From CAZCEC01 sp964497615 (GTDB taxonomy: Bacteria; Chloroflexota; Anaerolineae; Anaerolineales; UBA6663): a DNA stretch of 64,000 nucleotides. Shown piece by piece: positions 57,833-64,000 of this stretch. Within the stretch, counting starts at the first letter, position 1. Each line of letters begins with the position of its first letter. The notes below the pieces were generated by a model. It was not told where the DNA came from, did no database searches, and saw nothing but the letters and a program-made list of their open reading frames with translations. The position numbers were made by a program, and so were the translations under genes. Where the stretch lies: contig CAZCEC010000013.1 of the NCBI GenBank assembly GCA_964497615.1, positions 1 to 64,000 of the forward strand. The letters run 5' to 3'.

Positions 57833-58382
57833 GCCAGGTGGTGCGGTCCTCAGGGCCGGGGCGGACGGGCGGGGGCAAGTCGGCCACGGGGTAACCCACG
57901 TAAAGAAAAGCGATCAGGTGCTGGTCTAGTTCCAGCCCCAGCCACTGCTTGACTTCCGGGCAGGTGGCGGCCGAGCCGGTGCGCCATTTGACGCCCAACC
58001 CCAGCGCGTGCGCCGCCAGCAAGATGTTCTGCGCGGCGGCCGCGGCGGCCGCCACATTCTCAATCTCAACCACCTTGGGTCCGTTGGGCTTGTCCACGGC
58101 CACCACGATGATGACGGGCGCGCGCAGCGCCTTGGCGCGCTCGACCGCGGCGGCCTCGGGCGGGGCGTCGGGCTTGGCGCGCATCAGCGCCTGCGCCATG
58201 GCGTCGCCCAACCGCTCACGCGTCTCCCCTTCGATCACAAAGAACCGCCACGGCCGCACCTTGTAGTGATTGGGGGCTTGCGCCCCGGCCGCCAGCAGCC
58301 GCTCGATCAACTCGCGCGGGACGGGATCGGGCTTGACGCTGCCGACGGATTGGCGGGTGTGGATGGCATCAAACAGGTCCAT
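57813..58382 (-). CDS. Nitroreductase-family flavoprotein
   Basis: The 189-residue protein is a single nitroreductase domain: AIHTRQSVGSVKPDPVP, APNHYKVRPWRFFVIEG (FMN contacts) and AAHALGLGVKWRTG. It should use FMN and NAD(P)H to reduce nitro- or quinone-type compounds. The 3' end overlaps the convergent gene by 20 bp. It leads 12 nt downstream of the DUF2255 gene, so those two minus-strand genes are co-transcribed. Confidence 0.9.
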   Translation of the reverse strand: MDLFDAIHTRQSVGSVKPDPVPRELIERLLAAGAQAPNHYKVRPWRFFVIEGETRERLGDAMAQALMRAKPDAPPEAAAVERAKALRAPVIIVVAVDKPNGPKVVEIENVAAAAAAAQNILLAAHALGLGVKWRTGSAATCPEVKQWLGLELDQHLIAFLYVGYPVADLPPPVRPGPEDRTTWLTPSPR

Positions 58383-58394
58383 GCGGAATCACTT

Positions 58395-58787
58395 TCATTG
58401 CGTGTTCTCCATGGGGGCCAGCTCAGTGGTGGTGGCGCGCGACTTGGAACGGGACAGGTCGCGCACATACCGGCGTGAGGCGGGAGTGTGATACTTCTCG
58501 CGGTAGGCCTGGCTGACGAGGTCCTTGAGGCGCTCGCTGCGGGTGCGGATGGCGCGGACAGGATACTCGCGGCCGCCCACCTGAATCGTGCCCCGCGGCG
58601 CGGCGCGGAAGGCGTGCGTCCAGCCGTCCAGTTCGAGGCTCCATGAGCGGATGAAAAGACGATTCTCGACCACCACGACCCACACGGCGATGAAACGATG
58701 GGGCCGCGTGCCCGCGCGCAGGCCGATGACCAGGGCCTTGCGAGCGGCAGCGAGAACATCGGGCGGAAAGCGAGGCGGCGTTGGCAT
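58395..58787 (-). CDS. DUF2255-family protein
   Basis: The 130-residue protein has a beta-barrel type pattern: VWVVVVENRLFIRSWSLEL and the RGTIQVGGREYPVRAI strand, matching DUF2255 proteins (split-barrel, FMN-binding-like). I take the ATG at 58787 (MPTPPRFPPDVLA) because the sequence upstream in frame belongs to the neighbouring oxidase read in another frame. It begins 4 nt after the stop of the lactone oxidase gene. Confidence 0.78.
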   Translation of the reverse strand: MPTPPRFPPDVLAAARKALVIGLRAGTRPHRFIAVWVVVVENRLFIRSWSLELDGWTHAFRAAPRGTIQVGGREYPVRAIRTRSERLKDLVSQAYREKYHTPASRRYVRDLSRSKSRATTTELAPMENTQ

Positions 58788-58791
58788 CTTG

Positions 58792-60225
58792 TCAGGGCGC
58801 GAGGCGCGGCGGCAGGTCCAGAAACTGCTCGATGTCGGGCGACAGGCGCAGGTTGCGATTGGGGTAGTGCTGGAGGTGCAATTCGCGCAGCCGGGCGAGG
58901 TTCGCCGAGCCGACGCTCTGCCGGAAGCCGGGCCCAATGAAGCTCTTGGCCCAATGGGGCCGCACGGCCGGGAACTCGCGCAGGATGCGGTTCTGGATCT
59001 CGCGCAGCCAGGGGTAGGCCGACAGGTCGGAGTAGATGTCGATGGAGGCGGCGGGGCCGGCATGGTTGCCGGCAAACACCAAAGGGCTGGCGGTGCTCAT
59101 CTCGCGCACGCCGATGATGCTTTTGAGATAGAAATTGTTGGCCGCGCGAAACTCCTCGGCCAGCGCCAGGATGCGGCGCAGCACGGCCTCGGCCTGTTCC
59201 AGAGGCGCGAAGAAGGCTGTCTCGAAACCAGTGTAGGCGGGATCGAAGATTTGCTGGAGGACGACGGGCGGCCGGGTGCCGGCTACCAATGGATAGGGGT
59301 CGTACAGGTAGTCCAGGTCGTCAGGGGTGGTGATGAATTCCTGCTGCATCCCCAGGGCGAAGCGTTCGATCTTGCGCTGGAACCAGGGTCGCCAGCCGGG
59401 TACCCAGCGGTCGAACAGCCAATAGTAGCGCAGGAAGGCGACGCTCCACCGCCCGACGATGGGCCAGGGGCGCGGCGCGGCGGTAGGGGGCAGGCTGCCG
59501 TCCGTGGCGCGGAGCACGTTGAGGGCGATTACGGGGTCGTCCGCGCGGGTGTAGGGAAACAGGGCGTAGGCCACGGCATCCGCGCCCGGCGTGAAATCGG
59601 GCTTTTGCGAGAGGCGGCAGATGCGGGTGGAGACGCGGTACTGCTGGAAGGGGACGGTCGCGAGTTTCAGGCGAACCACGGGCGCGATGACGCCGAATGA
59701 GACGGCGATGAAGGGGAACTCGCCGTCGCCGGGCCGCAAGACGACTTCCTGGCCGGCGCCGTTGAGGAAAACGAGTTGGGTGACGCTGTCGGCCATGGTG
59801 GCGTCTGGGCCGTAGCCGTGCGTGCCGGTGACGAGCGCGCCGATGACGGTCTGGCTCATGTGGCTGCCGCTGTTGATGAGCCGGCGGCCGCGGCGGGCGA
59901 GGAACTGCTTGACCTGCCGCACCAGCACCGAGGGGCCCACCTCCACCTCGCCGGTGGCGTCGTCGAAGGTGATGGCATGCAGGGCCGAGGTGCGGCGCGG
60001 GTCGGACTTGCCGAAGTGGACGGCGAGGGTGCGGTCCACCAACTGGAGGCCGTTGTAGGAGTGAGAGGTGCCGACGACGCTGTACTCACCGGCCTGAATC
60101 ACCCGGGCCAGGTCGGCGGGGTGATTGACTTGCCGCAGCCGCACCTGGGCGCGGAAGACCTTGACCCAAGAGTGCAGGGTCGTCCACTTGATGCGCTCGG
60201 CGGGCGGGAGCGGGGCAGGTTCCAT
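58792..60225 (-). CDS. FAD-linked sugar-lactone/alditol-oxidase-like protein
   Basis: The 477-residue protein has a VAO-type FAD domain (residues 20-190) with VVGTSHSYNGL, which holds the likely flavin-linked histidine, and INSGSHMSQTVIGALVTGTHG. A C-terminal D-arabinono-lactone-oxidase-like domain ends in RPHWAKSF. Substrates of relatives are sugar-1,4-lactones or alditols. I start at the ATG at 60225 (MEPAPLPPAERI). The gene is followed, in its direction, by DUF2255 and nitroreductase genes, suggesting a redox operon. Confidence 0.85.
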   Translation of the reverse strand: MEPAPLPPAERIKWTTLHSWVKVFRAQVRLRQVNHPADLARVIQAGEYSVVGTSHSYNGLQLVDRTLAVHFGKSDPRRTSALHAITFDDATGEVEVGPSVLVRQVKQFLARRGRRLINSGSHMSQTVIGALVTGTHGYGPDATMADSVTQLVFLNGAGQEVVLRPGDGEFPFIAVSFGVIAPVVRLKLATVPFQQYRVSTRICRLSQKPDFTPGADAVAYALFPYTRADDPVIALNVLRATDGSLPPTAAPRPWPIVGRWSVAFLRYYWLFDRWVPGWRPWFQRKIERFALGMQQEFITTPDDLDYLYDPYPLVAGTRPPVVLQQIFDPAYTGFETAFFAPLEQAEAVLRRILALAEEFRAANNFYLKSIIGVREMSTASPLVFAGNHAGPAASIDIYSDLSAYPWLREIQNRILREFPAVRPHWAKSFIGPGFRQSVGSANLARLRELHLQHYPNRNLRLSPDIEQFLDLPPRLAP

Positions 60226-60301
60226 GGCGGGGTGGCTGGGCCAGGCGCGGCAGGCGCACGGCTCTCGCGTGGCGCGGATTGTAGCCGGACGGCAGGGAGA
60301 G

Positions 60302-61198
60302 TCAATCGCGCGAGCGCGGACGGGGGCCGATCCTGCGCCGCGCAGCCGCTGCGCCCCACGCCAGGACCGCGGCGGCGGCCAGCGCCAACAACTGGAGCCA
60401 GCCATTGAAGGCGAAGAAGTTGCTGGCGGTCGTGATGTAACGATACTGGGGCGGCGTGCCGATGAGATGATGCACCAGTGGCATGAGCACATAGCTCAGC
60501 GCCAGCCCAGCGGCCAGCAGGGCCGGGGCTGAGGGCGATGGCCGGCGGCGCCACCAGCGCAAAATGCTCATCAGTGCCAGCCAGGCCGCGCCGGCCGCGA
60601 CGCTGCCCCATGCCGCCGCCCATGCAACAGTGGGGCTGAGCGAGAGGCCGCGCGCCGGCAGCTCCACCGCCCGCAGGAACAAGAGCACTGGCATCAACCC
60701 CACACCATCCGCCACAAGCCACGCCAGGTCAGCGGGGCCTTCAGCCGCCCGCTTTCCATAGGGCAGGGCCACAGCCAGGCCAGACAGTGTGGCGGCGGCT
60801 GCGGCGGCGGCCAGCCCGAATGGGAGGGTGGGCGTGTTGGCGGTCATCGTGATGGCGGGAATGCCTAAAGCGAGGGGCAGTGCGCACAGCGCCCAAACGC
60901 GCGGCCACGGGGCGGGGGCAAAGGCGCTGCGGCGCCAGGCCGCCAGCCGGCCCAGCAGATAGTTGAGGCCTACATACGGCACCAGCACCGCCCCGGCTGC
61001 CACGAGGCCGGCCATCCAGTAGCGGCTGGAAGTCTCCGCGTCGAAGGGTTGGGCACGGGGAATGTTCACCGTTGTGTGTTCGTAGAGAAAGATAATGTGG
61101 CGGTTGGCGACGCCAAACCAATAGTAGAACAGGGCCAGGACGAAGGCCGAAATGACCCCGGCCTCCGCGAGTGCCCGGCCCAGCGGATGTATTTTCAT
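60302..61198 (-). CDS. Multi-pass membrane protein of unknown function
   Basis: The 298-residue protein has about eight hydrophobic helices, starting with AGVISAFVLALFYYWFGV, and a short extracytoplasmic loop with IIFLYEHTTVNIP. No catalytic motif is seen. It precedes the lactone oxidase gene in the same direction and may belong to the same operon. GAGGAG lies before the ATG on the minus strand. Confidence 0.7.
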   Translation of the reverse strand: MKIHPLGRALAEAGVISAFVLALFYYWFGVANRHIIFLYEHTTVNIPRAQPFDAETSSRYWMAGLVAAGAVLVPYVGLNYLLGRLAAWRRSAFAPAPWPRVWALCALPLALGIPAITMTANTPTLPFGLAAAAAAATLSGLAVALPYGKRAAEGPADLAWLVADGVGLMPVLLFLRAVELPARGLSLSPTVAWAAAWGSVAAGAAWLALMSILRWWRRRPSPSAPALLAAGLALSYVLMPLVHHLIGTPPQYRYITTASNFFAFNGWLQLLALAAAAVLAWGAAAARRRIGPRPRSRD

Positions 61199-61300
61199 TG
61201 CCCAGGCTCCTCGCCCAGCATACTAACAGGGTATGACGAACATTGGCGGCTGCCGGTGACACGCGGCCTGATCCATACCCCCACACTCCCACACTTGGCC

Positions 61301-61306
61301 TATAAT
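61301..61306 (+). promoter_or_regulatory. -10 box of hutU (leaderless type)
   Basis: TATAAT lies exactly 6 nt before the ATG at 61313; no -35 or Shine-Dalgarno sequence is visible. Confidence 0.7.
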
Positions 61307-61312
61307 CCCCCC

Positions 61313-62965
61313 ATGCCCCGCTTGATCCGTTCGCCCCGCGGCTCGACGCTGACGTGCAAAGGCTGGCTGCAAGAGGCCGCCTACCGGTTGCTGCAAAACA
61401 ACCTGGACCCGGAGGTAGCTGAGCGCCCGGAGGACCTGGTGGTGTATGGCGGGCGCGGGCAGGCGGCGCGCAGTTGGGCGGCGTTCGATGCCATCCTAGA
61501 GACGCTGAAAACACTGGCCGATGACGAGACCCTGCTGGTGCAGTCGGGCAAGCCAGTGGTGGTGTTCAAGACCCACGCCGACGCGCCGCGGGTGCTGATC
61601 GCCAACTCCAACCTGGTGCCGCACTGGGCCACCCAGCAGCACTTCGACGACCTGGCCGCGCAGGGCCTGATCATGTATGGGCAGATGACGGCCGGGTCGT
61701 GGATTTACATTGGCACACAGGGGATTCTGCAGGGCACGTATGAGACCCTGGGCGCGCTGGCCCGGCAGCGGGGCTGGCCGTCGCTGCGGGGCAAGTTTGT
61801 GCTGACGGCGGGGCTGGGCGGCATGGGCGGGGCGCAGCCACTGGCCATCACCATGAATGAAGGCGTGGGGTTGGTGGTGGAGGTGGATCCGGCTCGCGCG
61901 CAGCGCCGGCTGGAACACGGCTATGTGGACGTGGTCGTGGATACGCTCGAAGAAGCGATGACCCTGGTGGACGAGTGCCGCGCCAACGAGACGCCGCGTT
62001 CCATCGGGCTGATCGCCAACGCCGCCGATGTGTTCCCGGAGTTGGCCCTGCGCGGGGTGACGCCGGATGTGGTAACCGACCAGACGCCCGCGCACGACTA
62101 TCTGGCTTATATCCCCGCCGGGCTGACCCTGGCCCAGGCCGATGATTTGCGGCGCGGCGACCCGGCCGAATTCGCGCGGCGCTCGGGCGAGAGCATGGCG
62201 CGGCACGTGGAGGCGATGCTGAGGTTCCAGCAGCGGGGCGCGGAGGTGTTCGACTACGGCAACAATTTGCGCCAGCGCGCGCTGGACGCCGGGGTGAAGA
62301 ACGCCTTCGACTATCCGGGCTTCGTGCCGGCGTACATCCGGCCGCTGTTCTGCGAGGGCAAGGGGCCGTTCCGCTGGGTGGCGCTCTCCGGCGACCCGGA
62401 GGACATCTACCGCACAGACGCCGCCGTGGCCGAGCTATTCCCGGAGGACGAGCACCTTCAGCGCTGGCTGCGGATGGCGCGCGAGAGAATTCACTTCCAG
62501 GGACTGCCGGCGCGCATCTGCTGGCTGGGGTATGGCGAGCGGGCGCGGGCCGGGCTGCGGTTCAATGAGATGGTGGCGCGCGGCGAAGTGAGCGCCCCCA
62601 TCGTCATCGGGCGCGACCACCTGGACTCCGGCTCAGTCGCCAGCCCCAACCGCGAGACGGAGGCGATGCGCGACGGCACCGATGCCGTGAGCGATTGGCC
62701 GATCTTGAACGCCCTCGTCAATGCCGTGGGCGGGGCGACGTGGGTGTCATTCCACCACGGGGGCGGGGTGGGCATCGGCTACTCACAGCATGCCGGGCAA
62801 GTGATCGTGGCAGATGGCACCGCGGCCGCCGCGGCCCGGCTCCAGCGGGTGCTGACCACCGACCCAGGCATGGGCGTGGTGCGCCACGCGGATGCAGGGT
62901 ATGATGAGGCGATCAGCTTTGCGCGAGAACAGGGGATCCGGATGCCGATGCTAAAGGAAGGATGA
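61313..62965 (+). CDS. hutU: Urocanate hydratase
   Basis: The 550-residue NAD+-dependent enzyme hydrates urocanate in histidine degradation. Hallmarks are QEAAYRLLQNNLDPEVAE, QSGKPVVVFKTH, GQMTAGSWIYIGTQGI, GLGGMGGAQPLA, and LFCEGKGPFRWVALSGDPED with the active-site cysteine. The length is normal. The ATG at 61313 follows a TATAAT box by 6 nt. No other hut gene (hutH, hutI, hutG) is next to it here. Confidence 0.97.
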   Translation: MPRLIRSPRGSTLTCKGWLQEAAYRLLQNNLDPEVAERPEDLVVYGGRGQAARSWAAFDAILETLKTLADDETLLVQSGKPVVVFKTHADAPRVLIANSNLVPHWATQQHFDDLAAQGLIMYGQMTAGSWIYIGTQGILQGTYETLGALARQRGWPSLRGKFVLTAGLGGMGGAQPLAITMNEGVGLVVEVDPARAQRRLEHGYVDVVVDTLEEAMTLVDECRANETPRSIGLIANAADVFPELALRGVTPDVVTDQTPAHDYLAYIPAGLTLAQADDLRRGDPAEFARRSGESMARHVEAMLRFQQRGAEVFDYGNNLRQRALDAGVKNAFDYPGFVPAYIRPLFCEGKGPFRWVALSGDPEDIYRTDAAVAELFPEDEHLQRWLRMARERIHFQGLPARICWLGYGERARAGLRFNEMVARGEVSAPIVIGRDHLDSGSVASPNRETEAMRDGTDAVSDWPILNALVNAVGGATWVSFHHGGGVGIGYSQHAGQVIVADGTAAAAARLQRVLTTDPGMGVVRHADAGYDEAISFAREQGIRMPMLKEG

Positions 62966-63015
62966 AGGATGAATTATGAAGGATGAAGCTACATGCTTCA
63001 TAGTTCGTCTTTGAA
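62966..63015 (+). repeat. GGATGAATTATGAA-type intergenic repeat
   Basis: Two GAAGGATGAA units flank ATTAT, and TGAAGC-GCTTCA forms a small hairpin. The stretch fills the gap between hutU and the roadblock gene. Confidence 0.5.
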
Positions 63016-63020
63016 ACGAT

Positions 63021-63428
63021 ATGCCTATTCAATACCGCTCTGACGCACTGCTGCGCGCGCTGGCCGACCTGCATAAGCAATCTGCCGGTCTGCGCGGGGC
63101 CGCGCTCATCACCCGCGACGGACTGGTGATCGCGGCTTATCCTCCCGGCTGGGACGCCGACATCCACGACCCGACCGGAGGGGAGCACGTGGCCGCGATG
63201 GCGGCGGTGGTGGCCGGCGAGGCGGAACGCATCCTAACCCGGTTGGACCAGGGGGAACTGCAGCAGGTGCTCATGGAAGGCGAGCGCGGCACCATCGCCG
63301 TCCTGCGCGTGACGGCGGAGGCGGCCCTGGCCCTGTTGTTGGCCCGCGACGCCAAGGCGGGGCTGATCCTCAGCGCGGCGCGGCAGGCGGCGGGCGGCCT
63401 GCGCGCCATTCTCAATCCGGCCACCTAG
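63021..63428 (+). CDS. Roadblock/LC7-domain protein (MglB-like)
   Basis: The 135-residue protein is a single roadblock domain: LRGAALITRDGLVIAAYPPG, AAMAAVVAGEAERIL and TIAVLRVTAEAALALLLARD. Such proteins dimerise and regulate small Ras-like GTPases such as MglA. No GTPase gene is adjacent, so its partner is elsewhere. The start is ATG at 63021. Confidence 0.88.
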   Translation: MPIQYRSDALLRALADLHKQSAGLRGAALITRDGLVIAAYPPGWDADIHDPTGGEHVAAMAAVVAGEAERILTRLDQGELQQVLMEGERGTIAVLRVTAEAALALLLARDAKAGLILSAARQAAGGLRAILNPAT

Positions 63429-63430
63429 AC

Positions 63431-63525
63431 CATTGCCACGAAGGCCCGAAGCCACACAGGCTCACGAAGAATAGCGGAAGTCGAATACTTCGGGCGGCTT
63501 TGTGCCTGCGTGTCTTTGTGGTTAA
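63431..63525 (+). repeat. Long imperfect inverted repeat (CCACGAAGGC type)
   Basis: CCACGAAGGCCCGAAGCCAC on the left is matched by a right part whose reverse complement reads CCACAAAGACACGCAGGCAC. The RNA could fold into a long imperfect hairpin between the roadblock and MFS genes. Confidence 0.55.
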
Positions 63526-63531
63526 GCCCCG

Positions 63532-64000
63532 TTGAAGAGTAACGCTCCGGCTCCGCGCCTGCGGGTGCAGTTGGCGGTGGCCACGTTGGCGCGCGTGGTC
63601 CTGAACACTGCGCATCGCATGGTGTACCCGTTCCTGCCGGCCATCAGCCGCGGGCTGGGCGTGCCGCCGGAGGCGCTGACGGGGCTGCTGGCACTGCGCG
63701 GCGCGCTGGGCATCAGCGCGCCGCTGTTCGGGGGATTGCCGGACCGCGTGGGCCGCCGCCATTCCATGCTCATTGGACTGGGCGTGTTCGCCGGGGCGCT
63801 GGCGCTGGTGGCCCTCGCTCCCAGCCTCTTCACCTTCGCCGTTTTTCTCAGCCTAATGGTCGTCGCCAAGTTCATCTTCGACCCGGCCCTCCAGGCGTAT
63901 CTGGGCGACCGCACGCCGTATGCCCGGCGCGGGCTGGTCATCGCGCTGACGGAACTGGGCTGGTCGGGCGCGGCGCTGGTAGGCATTCCGCTCGCCGGCC
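63532..64000 (+). CDS. MFS transporter, N-terminal part (partial)
   Basis: The open frame runs off the right edge. It encodes AVATLARVVLNTAHRMVYPF, LLALRGALGISAPLFGGLPD and the MFS loop motif DRVGRRHSMLIGLG between helices 2 and 3, followed by further helices. I place the start at the TTG at 63532; a GTG at 63565 is the alternative. The substrate is unknown. Confidence 0.82.
   Translation, partial: MKSNAPAPRLRVQLAVATLARVVLNTAHRMVYPFLPAISRGLGVPPEALTGLLALRGALGISAPLFGGLPDRVGRRHSMLIGLGVFAGALALVALAPSLFTFAVFLSLMVVAKFIFDPALQAYLGDRTPYARRGLVIALTELGWSGAALVGIPLAG

Overview
The window is GC-rich, densely coded bacterial chromosome with no rRNA, tRNA, CRISPR array, prophage or insertion sequence that I can see. 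Gene content points to Chloroflexota, probably an Anaerolineae-type lineage. The evidence is tandem NuoM-like genes before NuoN, an ATP synthase b subunit carrying a delta-type C-terminal domain, GT39-type membrane glycosyltransferases with beta-sandwich tails, DUF1786, DUF5674 and DUF5305 proteins, and intergenic repeats of the GACGAA kind. The taxonomic call is inference from gene content only.

Layout. 1-6149: end of a complex I (nuo) operon (two M-type subunits, then N), then an F0 operon (atpZ/I, a, c, b-delta) that stops before any F1 gene. 6272-11005: a MurE-type ligase, then surface polysaccharide genes (GT2, polyprenyl-phosphate sugar transferase, DPM-like GT2). 11117-16703: two large paralogous membrane glycosyltransferases on the minus strand flanking a plus-strand methyltransferase. 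16735-18277: metK under a textbook SAM-I riboswitch, closed by a strong terminator. 18422-21495: an HEXXH protein, a CBM48 protein and an M2/M3-type peptidase. 21595-26306: a tightly packed run (MazG-like, phosphoesterase, ParB-like, APH-like kinase, M19 dipeptidase, membrane protein). 26355-30226: FAD oxidoreductase, DUF1786 protein and a catalytically degenerate S41 lipoprotein. 30292-33724: a Cys-rich microprotein, a methyltransferase, a VapBC-like pair whose operator overlaps the previous gene, and a homocysteine methyltransferase/MTHFR fusion. 33882-38535 (minus): membrane protein, FHA protein, GGDEF-VOC-DinB operon, NfeD. 38602-42625: Zn-PLC-like protein, rmlD, two GT2 enzymes, rnhB.

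42626-46098 is the most unusual part. A 0.5 kb gene-free stretch carries two converging promoter/terminator units (candidate small RNAs) and a hairpin-rich leader. It is followed by a small secreted protein, an ER/SipW-type signal peptidase I fused to a DUF5305-like ectodomain, and a second secreted protein with a Pro/Thr-rich tail. The two secreted proteins share a GGxIQ motif at exactly the same residue positions after their signal peptides. This looks like a dedicated peptidase-plus-substrates surface module analogous to SipW-TasA.

46156-46850 holds a DUF5674 pair. 46923-52586 is a second polysaccharide cluster (GT4, two Wzz-like proteins, BY-kinase, rmlA, rmlB) with a 10-N assembly gap. 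52754-57832 holds citrate synthase behind an attenuator-like leader, two tandem small paralogs, a beta-propeller protein, a redoxin and a degenerate methyltransferase. 57813-61198 (minus) holds a nitroreductase, a DUF2255 protein, an FAD lactone oxidase and a membrane protein. 61313-64000 holds urocanate hydratase, a roadblock protein and the start of an MFS transporter.

A recurrent regulatory signature runs through the window. A TATAAT-like -10 box, usually without a -35, lies only 6-12 nt before the start codon of about ten transcription units, which predicts widespread leaderless mRNAs. Genes led by a long 5' UTR (metK, citrate synthase, CBM48 protein) have Shine-Dalgarno sequences, and metK and citrate synthase also have clear -35 boxes.
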